A DNA stretch of 64,000 nt from Micromonospora andamanensis (GTDB taxonomy: Bacteria > Actinomycetota > Actinomycetes > Mycobacteriales > Micromonosporaceae), in NCBI RefSeq assembly GCF_016863495.1, contig NZ_BOOZ01000018.1, positions 1-64,000 on the forward strand, read 5' to 3'. Both the position numbers and the translations under genes were made by a program. Shown here one piece after another: positions 7,321 to 17,542 of the stretch (positions are counted from its first letter, which is position 1; each line of letters opens with the position of its first letter). The notes beneath the pieces were generated by a model, which was given only the letters and a program-made list of their open reading frames with translations, did not search any database and was not told where the DNA came from.

Positions 7321-8522
7321 CACACCCGCACCCCCTGCCCGGTCAGACCCCACATGTCGATCACCGGTTTGTCGGTGTCGAGACGGGCGTACTGCTCGTG
7401 CGGCGCGGCGATGACCAACAGGTCCGCCCGGCGCAGCACCTCGTCGAGGTCGACGAAGCGCTCGTCGGCCACGTACGGGTCGGTGCAGAGCGTCTCCCGC
7501 GTCTTCAACGCCAGGATCTTGCGCAGCTTGTACGCCAGGCTCTCCCGGGGGTCGTCGCTGCCGCCCTTGAACGCCATGCCGAGGATGCCCACCGTCGAGC
7601 TGGCCAGGTCGAAGCGGTCCTCCAGGCGGGACACCAGGTACAGCGGCAGCCCTTCGTTGATCAGCATCGCCGAGTGACCGAGGACGAAGTTGTTCCGGTT
7701 GAACGCGGCCAGTTGCATGGTGTCCTTGAACAGGCACGGTCCGGCGGCGAAGCCGGGCATCGGCAGGTCCGCGGCGCGCGGGTAGTCGTACGCCACCGCG
7801 TGCCGGATCCGGGCGAAGTCCAGCCCGAAGTCGTTGGCCATCATCCAGAACTGGTTGGCGGTGGCGAACTTGATGTACCGCCAGGTGTTGGTGAACAGCT
7901 TCGCCAGCTCGGCCTCCTCGGGTTCGAGCGGGACGATCTGGTCGGTCAGGTGCCGGAACAGCTTCTCCGCCCGGGTCAGCGCCTCCGGGGTCCGCGCGGC
8001 CACGATCTGCGGCAGCGTGAACAGCTCGGTCATCGCCCGGCCCTCGGCGATCCGCTCCGGGCAGAACGCCACGTCCGCGCGCAGGCCCTTGCCGGCCAGC
8101 AGTTTCTCGGTGAGCGCGGTGACCCCGGGGTAGACGGTGCTGCGCAGCACGATCAGTTGACCGTCCCGCAGGTGCTCGGCGCAGCGTTCCAGCGCCCGGG
8201 GCACGGCACCGAGATCCGGGTTGAGGTGCTCGTCGACGGGCGTGCCCACCACGACGATCAGGTGCTCGGAGAGCCCGACGGCAGCCGGGTCGGTGGTGGC
8301 GCGCAGCCGCCCGGCGGCCACCGCCTCGGCCAGCGGAGCCGCCGCGCCGGGCTCGGCGAAGGGCAGGGTGGCCGCGTTGACGCCCGCGACCGCCTCGGCG
8401 TTGATGTCGTACAGCACGACGGACAGCCCACGGGCGGCGAAGGCGATGCCCAGTGGCAGGCCCACCCGGCCACAACCACCGACTATGCAGACGTCGACCG
8501 AGGCGGGTGGATCATCGGACAT
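7320..8522 (-). CDS. UDP-glucose/GDP-mannose dehydrogenase family protein
   Basis: The 400-residue protein oxidises the C6 hydroxyl of a nucleotide sugar to a uronic acid in two NAD steps. It shows the Rossmann motif IVGGCGRVGLPLGIAF, the ATNQFWMMANDFG-like central helix and the catalytic cysteine in GFAAGPCLFKDTMQLA. PERIAEGRAMTELFTLPQIV resembles the N-acetyl-hexosamine branch (WecC/WbpA-like), so a UDP-HexNAc substrate is more likely than UDP-glucose, but this is inference. The ATG was chosen for the GGGAG 8 nt upstream; an upstream extension of 26 codons lacks homology. It is the first gene of a three-gene operon. Confidence 0.88.
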   Translation of the reverse strand: MSDDPPASVDVCIVGGCGRVGLPLGIAFAARGLSVVLYDINAEAVAGVNAATLPFAEPGAAAPLAEAVAAGRLRATTDPAAVGLSEHLIVVVGTPVDEHLNPDLGAVPRALERCAEHLRDGQLIVLRSTVYPGVTALTEKLLAGKGLRADVAFCPERIAEGRAMTELFTLPQIVAARTPEALTRAEKLFRHLTDQIVPLEPEEAELAKLFTNTWRYIKFATANQFWMMANDFGLDFARIRHAVAYDYPRAADLPMPGFAAGPCLFKDTMQLAAFNRNNFVLGHSAMLINEGLPLYLVSRLEDRFDLASSTVGILGMAFKGGSDDPRESLAYKLRKILALKTRETLCTDPYVADERFVDLDEVLRRADLLVIAAPHEQYARLDTDKPVIDMWGLTGQGVRV

Positions 8523-8708
8523 GAGGGGGACTCCCGTGGGGGTGGCGGGGTGGTGACGGTGGCGGCACTCGGAATCCAAGCAGGCTAACCGCTCGGACAT
8601 GACTCGCGGGTAACCAAACAGCTATCGGTGTTGACCTTTCGGTCGACCTGTCACCCACCGCACCATCGCCATCACCCAGCGCATGTCACCGGAGCGTCCC
8701 ACGGCGAC

Positions 8709-8759
8709 GGTAAGGGCTCCTCTCCCCGACGCGAGGCGTCGGGGAGAGGAGCCCTTACC
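8709..8759. terminator. Perfect 24-bp hairpin after pheT
   Basis: The two arms of 24 bp are perfectly complementary around a 3-base loop (GAG); the arm contains AAGGGCTCCTCTCCCC. It starts 7 bp past the pheT stop and lacks a T-run. It should stop transcription leaving pheT, and separates it from the sugar operon whose promoter must lie between here and 8522. Confidence 0.85.
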
Positions 8760-8765
8760 CGCCCG

Positions 8766-11342
8766 TCAGGCGCCCCGGAGGGTGGCCCCGAAACGTTCGG
8801 CCACCCGGGCGACGGCGGCGTCCCGCGCGGCCACCGCCTCCTCCACCGTCAGCGTCCGGTCCGGCGCGCGGAAGGTGAGCTTGTAGGCAAGCGACTTGCG
8901 TCCGGCGCCGAGCTGCTCCGAGGCGTACACGTCGAAGAGACGCACCGACTCCAGCAGCTCACCGGCGCCCTCGGCGAGCGCCTGCCGCACCTGTGCCGCC
9001 GGCACCGACTCGTCCACCACCAGCGCCACGTCGATGAGCGCCGGTGGGAACGTCGACACCGCCGGCGCGCCGACCGGCGGGGCCGACGGCAGGGCGTCCA
9101 GGTTCAGCTCCATGGCGCAGGTGCGCTTCGGCAGCTCCAGCGTCGCCACGACCTGCGGGTGCAGCTCACCGGCGTGGCCCACCACCGTGCCGTCGACGAG
9201 CAGTTCCGCGCAGCGGCCCGGGTGCCAGGGGGCGTACTCGGCGGAGCGCACCTCGACCCGCTGGTCGGGCACCCCGGCGGCGGCGAGCACCGCCCGACCC
9301 GCCTCGACGGCGTCCGCCCAGCCGGCTGCCCGGCCACCACCCCACCAGCCGGCCGGCTCGATGTCGCCGGTCAGTACGACAGCGACGTGCCGGGGCTGAT
9401 CCGGCACCACCGCGTCGGCGGCGGCGAACTCCGCGTCGGTGGGCCGCCGGTCGACGCCCATCGCCGGTGGGCTGCCGGCGTCCGGCCGGGGGTGGAAGAC
9501 CGTGCCGATCTCGTAGAGGGACAGGTCCCGCAGGCCACGGCCGAGGTTGCGGCGGACGATACCGAGCAGCGGGCCGAGCAGCGTGGTGCGCAGCAGCGGC
9601 TCCTCCTCCGACAGCGGGTTGGCCAACCGCACCGTCCGGCGGCGCCTGTCGTCGGCGGGCAGGCCGAGCTGGTCGGCCAGTTCGGTGGCGACGAACGGGT
9701 GCGCCAGCACCTCGACGTGGCCCCGCTCGGCAAGGGCCCGGGACACCGCCCGGTTGCGTCGCTGCTGCCAGGTCAGACCCCGGCCGGGTGGCGCGGTCGG
9801 CAGCACCGACGGCACCTTGTCGTACCCGTCGAGGCGGACCACCTCCTCGACCAGGTCCGCCGGGTCGGTCAGGTCGGGCCGCCAGGTCGGCGGGGTGACG
9901 CTCAGCGTCTCACCGCCACCGGCGGTCACCGCCACCTCGCCCGGGTCCTCGGCCAGCCGGTCGGTGCCGCGCGCCACGGTGCAGCCGACCTGCTCCAGCA
10001 GGGCGACCACCCGGGCCGGCGGGTAGTCCACACCGACCCGCCGGCTGGGCAGGTCGGCCGGCAGGGTGACCGGGGTACGCGGCCGGACGTGGTCGATGTC
10101 CAGCACCTGCTCGCTCGCGGTGCCGCCCGCGTACGAGGTGAGCAGCCCGACCGCCCGGTCCAGGGCGACAAGCGGCAGCGCCGGATCCACCCCCCGCTCC
10201 CAGCGCTTCGCCGCCTCGCTGAACAGCTTGTGCCGGCGTGCGGTGCGGCCGACCATCGCCGGGTCCCAGTGCGCGGCCTCGAAGAGCACGTTGACGGTGC
10301 CCGGCAGGACCTCGCTCGTCTCTCCGCCCATCACGGCGGCGAGCGAGATCGGCGTGCCGTCGCCCTCGGCGGCGAGCGGGTTCGGCAGCCCGGCGTCGCA
10401 GATGACCATGTCCTCGGGGGCGAGGGCGCGGGTCACCCCGTCGAGCGTGGTCAGCTTCTCCCCCGGTACCGCCCGGCGCACCACGAGTGGACCGGCGATC
10501 CGGTCGGCGTCGAAGGCGTGCATCGGCTGGCCGAGTTCGAGCATCACGTAGTTGGTGATGTCGACAGGCAGCGAGATGCTGCGGATGCCGGCGACGGTGA
10601 GGCGCTGCCGCATCCAGTCCGGGGTCTGCGCCGTCGGGTCGACGCCGCGCACCATCCGGGCCGCGAACCTGTCACAACCGACCGGGTCGCGCACCTCGAC
10701 CGGGTACGCCGGCTCGGGCGTGCCGGGCGTCGCGGGCATCCGGCCCCGGTCCGAGTAGTCCAGACCGAGGGCGTGCGCCAGCTCACGGGCCAGCCCGCGC
10801 AGGGACATCTGGTAGCCCCGGTCCGGGGTGATCTCCACCTCGACGATGATGTCGTTGAGGCCGACCACCGGCCGGGCGTCGTCGCCGGGCTCGGCCACCA
10901 CGTGCTCGGGCAGCACCAGGATGCCGGAGTGGTCGTCGCCCAGGCCCAGTTCCTTGACCGAGCAGATCATCCCGTTGGAGTTGCGCCCGTACGTCCGGCG
11001 GGCACCGATGGCGAAACCACCCGGCAGCACCCCGCCGGGCAGGATCACCACGACCCGGTCGCCCGGGGCGAAGTTGCGGGCACCGCAGACGATCTCCTGC
11101 GGCTCGCCGGTGCCGTTGGCGGCACCCACGTTGACCCGGCAGAACCGGATCGGCTTCTTGAAGCCGGTCAGCTCCTCGATCTCCAGAACCTCACCGACCA
11201 CCAACTGCCCGGTGACCGTACCGGACAGGTCCACGATGGACTCGACCTCGATGCCGAGGTCGACAAGGGCCCGCTCCAGCTCGTCGACGGACAGGTCGGG
11301 AAGGTCGACGTACTCGCGCAGCCAACTCAGAGAAACTCGCAT
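8766..11342 (-). CDS. pheT: Phenylalanine--tRNA ligase beta subunit
   Basis: PheT pairs with PheS in the alpha2-beta2 enzyme that charges tRNA-Phe, and carries the editing domain. The 858-residue protein begins MRVSLSWLREYVDLPDLSVD and has the tRNA-binding EMAP-like region near residues 40-150 (CGARNFAPGDRVVVILPGG), the B3/B4 editing and B5 domains, and the C-terminal anticodon-binding fold (SVRLFDVYASEQLGAGRKSL). Length is close to the usual bacterial size. It follows pheS by 36 nt and ends just before a strong terminator, so pheST is one unit. Confidence 0.97.
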   Translation of the reverse strand: MRVSLSWLREYVDLPDLSVDELERALVDLGIEVESIVDLSGTVTGQLVVGEVLEIEELTGFKKPIRFCRVNVGAANGTGEPQEIVCGARNFAPGDRVVVILPGGVLPGGFAIGARRTYGRNSNGMICSVKELGLGDDHSGILVLPEHVVAEPGDDARPVVGLNDIIVEVEITPDRGYQMSLRGLARELAHALGLDYSDRGRMPATPGTPEPAYPVEVRDPVGCDRFAARMVRGVDPTAQTPDWMRQRLTVAGIRSISLPVDITNYVMLELGQPMHAFDADRIAGPLVVRRAVPGEKLTTLDGVTRALAPEDMVICDAGLPNPLAAEGDGTPISLAAVMGGETSEVLPGTVNVLFEAAHWDPAMVGRTARRHKLFSEAAKRWERGVDPALPLVALDRAVGLLTSYAGGTASEQVLDIDHVRPRTPVTLPADLPSRRVGVDYPPARVVALLEQVGCTVARGTDRLAEDPGEVAVTAGGGETLSVTPPTWRPDLTDPADLVEEVVRLDGYDKVPSVLPTAPPGRGLTWQQRRNRAVSRALAERGHVEVLAHPFVATELADQLGLPADDRRRRTVRLANPLSEEEPLLRTTLLGPLLGIVRRNLGRGLRDLSLYEIGTVFHPRPDAGSPPAMGVDRRPTDAEFAAADAVVPDQPRHVAVVLTGDIEPAGWWGGGRAAGWADAVEAGRAVLAAAGVPDQRVEVRSAEYAPWHPGRCAELLVDGTVVGHAGELHPQVVATLELPKRTCAMELNLDALPSAPPVGAPAVSTFPPALIDVALVVDESVPAAQVRQALAEGAGELLESVRLFDVYASEQLGAGRKSLAYKLTFRAPDRTLTVEEAVAARDAAVARVAERFGATLRGA

Positions 11343-11378
11343 GACTTGTAACCACCGTCTCCGTAACTCGCGCCCGCA

Positions 11379-12659
<1,281 letters not shown>

Positions 12660-13457
12660 TCAGCGCTGTGCTCTCGCTGAAGCGTACAGGCAGACAGCCG
12701 CCGCCGCAGCCAGGTTCAGGCTCTCGGCCCGCCCGTGCAGCGGCACCCGGACCCGGGCGTCGGCCGCCTCGGCGAGTTCGGCGGGCAGGCCGTGCGCCTC
12801 GGAGCCGAACAGCCAGGCCGTCGGTGCGGCCAGCCGGCCGGCGTCGGCAAGCGCGTCCAGGTCGTCGTCGCCGTGGCCGGTGGCGGCGAGCACGGTCAGC
12901 CCGGCGGCCCGTGCCGCGGTGAGCGTCGCGGCCGGGTCGCGTTCCCGGACCACATCGACGTGGAACAGGCTGCCTGCCGACGCCCTGACGCACTTGCCGT
13001 TGTACGGGTCGACGGCGTCGCCGGTGAAGATCACCGCTGTGGCACCGGCCGCGTCGGCGGTACGCAACACCGTCCCGGCGTTGCCCGGGTCACGGATGTC
13101 GGCCAGCACGGCCACCAGCCGGGGGCTCCGGGACAGCGCGACGGTCAGGGCCACGTCGAGGTGTTGGCAGACGGCGACCAGCCCCTGCGGGGCGACGGTC
13201 TCGGCGAGCGCGGCGACGGCGTCGTCGGTCACCTCGGAGACGGGTACGTCGTCGCGGGCGGCGGTCGCCGCCAGGTCGGCGTACCGATCGAGGGCGGCCG
13301 GGGTGCCGAACAGCTCCAGCACGGTGCCGGGGCGCCCCAGGGCCTCCCGGACCGCCTGTGGTCCCTCGGCCAGGAACCGGCCGGTGGTGTCGCGCTCGCG
13401 GCGACGCTGAAGTCGGCGTGCGGCCACCACCCGGGGCGTACGCGGTGTGAAAAGCAT
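12660..13457 (-). CDS. SpoU/TrmH-family RNA 2'-O-methyltransferase
   Basis: The 265-residue protein has a small N-terminal substrate-binding domain and the SPOUT catalytic domain with its three motifs: VLADIRDPGNAGTVLRTADA (motif 1), WLFGSEAHGLP (motif 2) and VPLHGRAESLNLAAAAAVCL (motif 3). These form the knotted SAM site and methylate a ribose in rRNA or tRNA; the precise target (23S versus tRNA) is not evident. It sits between rplT and pheS, its usual place in actinobacteria. A terminator just upstream separates it from rplT. Confidence 0.92.
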   Translation of the reverse strand: MLFTPRTPRVVAARRLQRRRERDTTGRFLAEGPQAVREALGRPGTVLELFGTPAALDRYADLAATAARDDVPVSEVTDDAVAALAETVAPQGLVAVCQHLDVALTVALSRSPRLVAVLADIRDPGNAGTVLRTADAAGATAVIFTGDAVDPYNGKCVRASAGSLFHVDVVRERDPAATLTAARAAGLTVLAATGHGDDDLDALADAGRLAAPTAWLFGSEAHGLPAELAEAADARVRVPLHGRAESLNLAAAAAVCLYASARAQR

Positions 13458-13476
13458 GATCGTCTCGGCCACGCGC

Positions 13477-13510
13477 GCGAGGCGCCCCCCGTCGCCGAGG
13501 GGCGCCTCGC
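13477..13510 (-). terminator. Terminator after rplT
   Basis: A perfect 12-bp stem (GCGAGGCGCCCC with its complement) closes a 10-base loop, 15 bp past the rplT stop. There is no T-run, as is common in high-GC actinobacteria. It should end or attenuate the infC-rpmI-rplT transcript. Confidence 0.75.
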
Positions 13511-13525
13511 TGCGCTGCGTGGGAC

Positions 13526-13918
13526 TCAGGCGGCCTGGGCCGGCGCGCCGCCGGTGCCCTCGGCCTGCACGGCGGCCCGGGCCAGCTCGACGATCGCCGC
13601 GAACGCGGCGGCGTCGTTGACGGCCAGGTCGGCCAGGATCTTGCGGTCGACCTCGATGCCGGCCAGGCGCAGGCCCTGGATCAGCCGGTTGTAGGTCATC
13701 CCGTTGGCGCGGGCACCCGCGTTGATCCGCTGGATCCACAGCTGCCGGAAGTCGCCCTTGCGGTCGCGACGGTCCCGGTAGGCGTACTGCATCGAGTGCA
13801 GCACCTGCTCCTTGGCCTTGCGGTACAGCCGGGAGCGCTGACCGCGGTAACCGCTCGCGGTCTCCAGCAGGGTACGGCGCTTCTTCTGGGCGTTCACAGC
13901 CCGCTTGACGCGTGCCAT
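13526..13918 (-). CDS. rplT: 50S ribosomal protein L20
   Basis: The protein has the fully typical start [20 protein letters not shown] and core [20 protein letters not shown]. It binds 23S rRNA early in 50S assembly. Length is 130 residues, slightly longer than the usual 117-120 because of an alanine-rich C-terminal tail. It is the last gene of infC-rpmI-rplT. Confidence 0.99.
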   Translation of the reverse strand: MARVKRAVNAQKKRRTLLETASGYRGQRSRLYRKAKEQVLHSMQYAYRDRRDRKGDFRQLWIQRINAGARANGMTYNRLIQGLRLAGIEVDRKILADLAVNDAAAFAAIVELARAAVQAEGTGGAPAQAA

Positions 13919-13950
13919 CTCAACTCCTTCTTGGATTCAGGTGGCGCGCG

Positions 13951-14145
13951 TCAGCGGCCGAGCAGCTTCTTGAGGCGCTTGACGTCGGACTTGGCGGCCT
14001 CGACCACGCCGGTCAGCCGGCGGGTACGGGTGGAGGGCTTCTTCTCCAGGTTGTGCCGCAGACCGGCCTGCTGCTTCATGATCTTGCCCTTGCCGGTCAC
14101 GCGGACGCGCTTACCCGTCCCCGTGTGGCTCTTCATCTTCGGCAT
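13951..14145 (-). CDS. rpmI: 50S ribosomal protein L35
   Basis: A 64-residue, highly basic protein starting MPKMKSHTGTGKRVRVTGKG, matching L35 along its length. It is part of the large subunit. It lies 20 nt after infC and 32 nt before rplT in one transcript. Confidence 0.99.
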   Translation of the reverse strand: MPKMKSHTGTGKRVRVTGKGKIMKQQAGLRHNLEKKPSTRTRRLTGVVEAAKSDVKRLKKLLGR

Positions 14146-14165
14146 GTGGAACGTCTTCTCCCCTG

Positions 14166-14834
14166 TTACTGACCGCTGGTGTCAGCGGTCGTGCCGGTCT
14201 CACCGGCTGCTGCGCTCTCACTTGTCACCGCAGGTTCGGTGGCCACCGCGGTGGCAGGCTCCTCCGCGGTCCGCTCCCGGGGCCCACCACGGGACGCCGT
14301 GGCGGCGACCGCGGATGCCTTCACGGCCCGGTGCGGAGCGAGAACCATGATCATGTTTCGGCCGTCCTGCTTAGGAGCGGACTCCACGTATCCCAGTTCC
14401 GTGATCTCGGACTCGAGCCGGCGCAGGAGCCGGTAGCCCAGCTCCGGGCGGCTCTGCTCGCGACCGCGGAACATGATCGTCACCTTGACCTTGTCGCCGG
14501 CCTTGAGGAACCGCACCACGTGACCCTTCTTGGTCTCGTAGTCGTGCGGATCGATCTTCGGCCGGAGCTTCATTTCCTTGATGACGGTCTGCTGCTGGTT
14601 ACGCCGCGCTTCGCGCGCCTTCAGTGCGCTCTCGTACTTGAACTTGCCGAAGTCCATGAGCTTGCACACCGGCGGGCGCGCCATCGGCGCAACCTCGACC
14701 AGGTCCAGATCGACGTCCGCGGCCAGCTGAAGGGCGCGCTCCAGCGGGACGATGCCCACCTGCTCACCCTCGGGGCCGACCAGTCGGACCTCACGTGCCC
14801 GGATCTGCTCGTTCACGCGTGGTTCGACGCTGAT
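14166..14834 (-). CDS. infC: Translation initiation factor IF-3 with likely AUC start
   Basis: IF-3 binds the 30S subunit, prevents premature joining and checks the start codon. The product shows both domains: N-terminal [20 protein letters not shown] and C-terminal [11 protein letters not shown]-type core ([20 protein letters not shown]). The first ATG/GTG in frame (GTG at 14816) has no ribosome binding site at a usable distance. Six codons upstream an ATC at 14834-14832 follows GAGGAGG with a 4-nt gap and gives the expected residues [17 protein letters not shown] starts are a known autoregulatory feature of infC, so AUC is my choice, giving 222 residues. A 15-codon frame [15 protein letters not shown] ends on the GTG and is an alternative reading of this leader. 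Confidence 0.95.
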   Translation of the reverse strand: MSVEPRVNEQIRAREVRLVGPEGEQVGIVPLERALQLAADVDLDLVEVAPMARPPVCKLMDFGKFKYESALKAREARRNQQQTVIKEMKLRPKIDPHDYETKKGHVVRFLKAGDKVKVTIMFRGREQSRPELGYRLLRRLESEITELGYVESAPKQDGRNMIMVLAPHRAVKASAVAATASRGGPRERTAEEPATAVATEPAVTSESAAAGETGTTADTSGQ

Positions 14835-15144
14835 GGGGCCTCCTCGAGTCGGATCTTCATGCGTGGCCGACCCGGTGGCTCCCGGTGGGAGCCGGCCCGG
14901 AAAGTAGAAGGCCCCGGCATATGCCAGGGCCCGCTCGACCGGTCGGCACGATCACAGGATCGCGCATCCGGGACCGGGACATGCCCGGAACCGGTGACCG
15001 GACCCGGACGCCACAGGCGGCGACTCGGGTGGGAGCAGGCGCTCCGCTTTCACGGCCACCCGCCGGAGCGGACAGCCTGGTCGACTCGACAACACTACAC
15101 CCTCGGTAACGGGCACCTCAAACCGACCCGCCCGGCGGGACGGA
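14835..15144 (-). promoter_or_regulatory. Structured infC leader
   Basis: This 310-bp gap must hold the infC promoter and a long leader. It contains a near-perfect hairpin GGCCCCGGCA-TA-TGCCAGGGCC at 14911-14932 with one mismatch, and further GC-rich repeats around 14975-15005. No known riboswitch class was recognised. The GAGGAGG at 14839-14845 is the infC ribosome binding site. Confidence 0.4.
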
Positions 15145-15672
15145 TCAGCGAGCCGCGCGCTCGGTGACGGCAGTCAGGTGCGCCTGGTGCAGGCGGCGCA
15201 GCGCCCGGACGCCGTCCACGGCCAGTTGCTTGTCGGCTGCCTGGAGGGCGACGACCGGGAGCAGATCGTCGTCGTACAGCTCCAGCGCCGCCCACGGGGC
15301 GCCCCTGTCGAACCGGACTCCCCGGACGACCTCCCAGGGCAGTTCGTACGAGCCGATGATGTTGCGGACCCGGACACCCCGCATGTCCGCCTCGACCCGA
15401 GGTCGGGTGAACAGCAGCGCGCCCAGGGCGAACACGATCCCGAGCCCGATCATGGCGAACTGGTCACCCCGCTGGAAGGTGCCGTAGCCGTTACCTGTCG
15501 GTCCGGTAAGCGTGGTGGCGACCAGCGCGAAGACCACGACCAGCAGGATGGCCGACACCCAGCAGACCAGCCGGATCCGTCGCGGTCGCAGCTTGATCGG
15601 CTCGGTGCCGGTCGCCCGCTCGCGCTCGCCCGTGCCGGCACTTGGCTGCGTCGCGTCCCGCCGCTCGCTCAT
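15145..15672 (-). CDS. PH-domain membrane protein
   Basis: The 175-residue protein has a charged N-terminal tail of about 30 residues, two membrane segments (VCWVSAILLVVVFALVATTL and FAMIGLGIVFALGALLF) and a bacterial PH-like domain after them (RGVRVRNIIGSYELPWEVVR and VRFDRGAPWAALELYDDD). Proteins of this architecture are common in actinobacteria; their role is unknown. The ATG overlaps the stop of the upstream transporter gene as ATGA, so it belongs to the hisE-hisG-transporter unit. Confidence 0.8.
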   Translation of the reverse strand: MSERRDATQPSAGTGERERATGTEPIKLRPRRIRLVCWVSAILLVVVFALVATTLTGPTGNGYGTFQRGDQFAMIGLGIVFALGALLFTRPRVEADMRGVRVRNIIGSYELPWEVVRGVRFDRGAPWAALELYDDDLLPVVALQAADKQLAVDGVRALRRLHQAHLTAVTERAAR

Positions 15673-16655
15673 GGCACAAGTCTGCCATCCGGTTCCGGCG
15701 GGCCCTCCGCCGCCACACTGATGTCGACCTCGGGTGCGGTGGCGCGGGTGCGTGGGCCGCGCCCGGCGACAAGCACCGCGAGCAGGGTGAGCAGCGCGCC
15801 GGCCAGCACCGGCAACCGGGCACCCGGCCCCTGCGGCAGCAGCACGTCCAACAGCAGGGCACCGGCGAGTTGTCCGCCGACCAGGGCCAGACCGGTCCGC
15901 AGCACCCCCGCCGCGCGTACCCCGACGACCAGGCTGGCCACGATGCCGACCCCGAGCAGTCCACCGGTGTACAGGTGCCAGCCGTCGGGCCAGCGGATCG
16001 ACGGGCCGGTGAACGCGCCGGCCAACGCCGCCACGAGCAGCACCACAGGCGTACTGACGACGAAGTTGACAGCGACCCCGGCGGCGGCCGACCCGGCCGC
16101 GGAGATCCGGCCGTTGAGCGCGGCCTGCAAGGCCACGGCGACGCCGCCGGCCACCGCGAGCAGCAGCAGACCGACGGCCAGGTCACCGACGGGTTGGCCG
16201 GCCTGCGCGAGGGCCACCGCGGCCACCCCGAGCAGCGCCCCGGCGAGCCGGGGCACGGTGAGCGGCAGCCGGCCCACCGGGGCCAGGCCGGCCCGGTCCG
16301 AGGCCAGCCCGCCGAGGCTGCCACCGGCGACCTGGGCGATGGTGAACACCGCGACCCCGAGCACCGGAACGGCGTACGCGGCGAACACCACGATGGCCGC
16401 CCCGCCCAGCCCACCCAGGTACGTCCACCAGGGCAGGCGGGACCGCCGCAGGGCGACCAGCCCGGTCCGCATCGACGGCAGCGCCAGCAGGCCGACCAGG
16501 ACCAGCAGGCAGCCGCCGAGGTTGTTGACCACCGCGCCCAGGGAGGCGTTGCCGACCCGCTGCCCCAGCTCCGCGTTCACCGCGCCCTGGGCCGCCGAGG
16601 CGATCCCCCCGAGGGCGACGAGCGTGAGTGCGAGCGCTACCGGCGGCCGACTCAC
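15669..16655 (-). CDS. DMT-family transporter (duplicated DUF606/YdcZ type)
   Basis: The 328-residue protein has about ten hydrophobic segments in two related halves. Both halves carry the DUF606-like start: GAVNAELGQRVGNASLGAVV near residue 24 and QAALNGRISAAGSAAAGVAV near residue 180. It should be a small-molecule exporter or permease of the inner membrane; the substrate is unknown. The GTG start overlaps the hisG stop as GTGA and the stop overlaps the next gene as ATGA. Confidence 0.85.
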   Translation of the reverse strand: MSRPPVALALTLVALGGIASAAQGAVNAELGQRVGNASLGAVVNNLGGCLLVLVGLLALPSMRTGLVALRRSRLPWWTYLGGLGGAAIVVFAAYAVPVLGVAVFTIAQVAGGSLGGLASDRAGLAPVGRLPLTVPRLAGALLGVAAVALAQAGQPVGDLAVGLLLLAVAGGVAVALQAALNGRISAAGSAAAGVAVNFVVSTPVVLLVAALAGAFTGPSIRWPDGWHLYTGGLLGVGIVASLVVGVRAAGVLRTGLALVGGQLAGALLLDVLLPQGPGARLPVLAGALLTLLAVLVAGRGPRTRATAPEVDISVAAEGPPEPDGRLVP

Positions 16656-17497
16656 AGCCGGCAGGCGTGGATGTTCGTGACCAGGATCGCCCGGGCGCCG
16701 AGTTCGTAGAGTTCGTCCATGATCCGGTGCACGTCGTCGCGGAGCACCATGGCCTGCACGGCCACCCAGCCCTCCCGGTGCAGCGGGGAGACCGTCGGCG
16801 ACTCGATGCCCGGGGTGAGCGAGCTGGCCCGGTCCAGCAGCCCGGCCGGCACGTCGTAGGCGAGCATCACGTAGCGGCGGGCCACCAGCACCCCGTGCAG
16901 CCGGCGCAGCAGCTGTTCGGCCTGCGGGTGCGAGGCCGCGCCGGTGCGGCGGACGAGCACCGCCGAGGACCGCAGCAGCGGCTCACCGAAGACCACCAGG
17001 CCGGCCTGGCGCAGCGTAGCCCCGGTCTCGACCACGTCGGCGACCACGTCGGCGACGCCCAGCCGGATGGCGTTCTCCACGGCCCCGTCGAGGCGGATCA
17101 CGTCGGCCTTGACGCCCAGCTCGGTGAGGTGCCGCTCGACCAGGCCCGGGTACGCGGTGGCGATCCGGTGCCCGCCCAGCTCCCGTACGTCGTCGACGTC
17201 GTCGGGCCGGGCAGCGAACCGGAAGGTGGCCCGGCCGAAGTTCAGGTCGACGATCTCCTCGGCCGGCGCGCCGGAGTCGATGAGCAGGTCGCGGCCGGTG
17301 ATGCCGACGTCCAGGTCACCGGAGCCGACGTAGGTGGCGATGTCCTTCGGCCGCAGGTAGAAGAATTCGATGTCGTTGGCCTGGTCGCGGCAGACCAGGT
17401 CCTTGGTGTCGGTGCGCTGGCGGTAGCCCGCCTCACGCAGCATCTGGGCGGCCGAGTCGGCCAGGGCGCCCTTGTTGGGTACGGCGACACGCAGCAT
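16652..17497 (-). CDS. hisG: ATP phosphoribosyltransferase HisG (long form)
   Basis: HisG joins ATP and PRPP in the first, feedback-inhibited step of histidine synthesis. The 281-residue product begins MLRVAVPNKGALADSAAQML and has the PRPP loop region DVVETGATLRQAGLVVFGEP, and its length includes the C-terminal ACT-like regulatory domain of the long form. The start was placed at this ATG because AAGGAG lies 9 nt upstream and 15 extra upstream codons lack homology. It follows hisE by 45 nt. Confidence 0.97.
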   Translation of the reverse strand: MLRVAVPNKGALADSAAQMLREAGYRQRTDTKDLVCRDQANDIEFFYLRPKDIATYVGSGDLDVGITGRDLLIDSGAPAEEIVDLNFGRATFRFAARPDDVDDVRELGGHRIATAYPGLVERHLTELGVKADVIRLDGAVENAIRLGVADVVADVVETGATLRQAGLVVFGEPLLRSSAVLVRRTGAASHPQAEQLLRRLHGVLVARRYVMLAYDVPAGLLDRASSLTPGIESPTVSPLHREGWVAVQAMVLRDDVHRIMDELYELGARAILVTNIHACRL

Positions 17498-17542
17498 GAC
17501 GGAGTGCTCCTTCGATCGGTTCCGGGTCGACGGTGGGGGCAC

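Noticed and set aside
8628-11351. A 907-codon open frame on the plus strand opposite pheT
   Set aside because: It is the mirror of a highly conserved synthetase gene. Long antisense frames are expected in DNA with this third-position GC bias; it has no recognisable domain and no ribosome binding site. The same holds for long frames opposite carB, priA and pheS.
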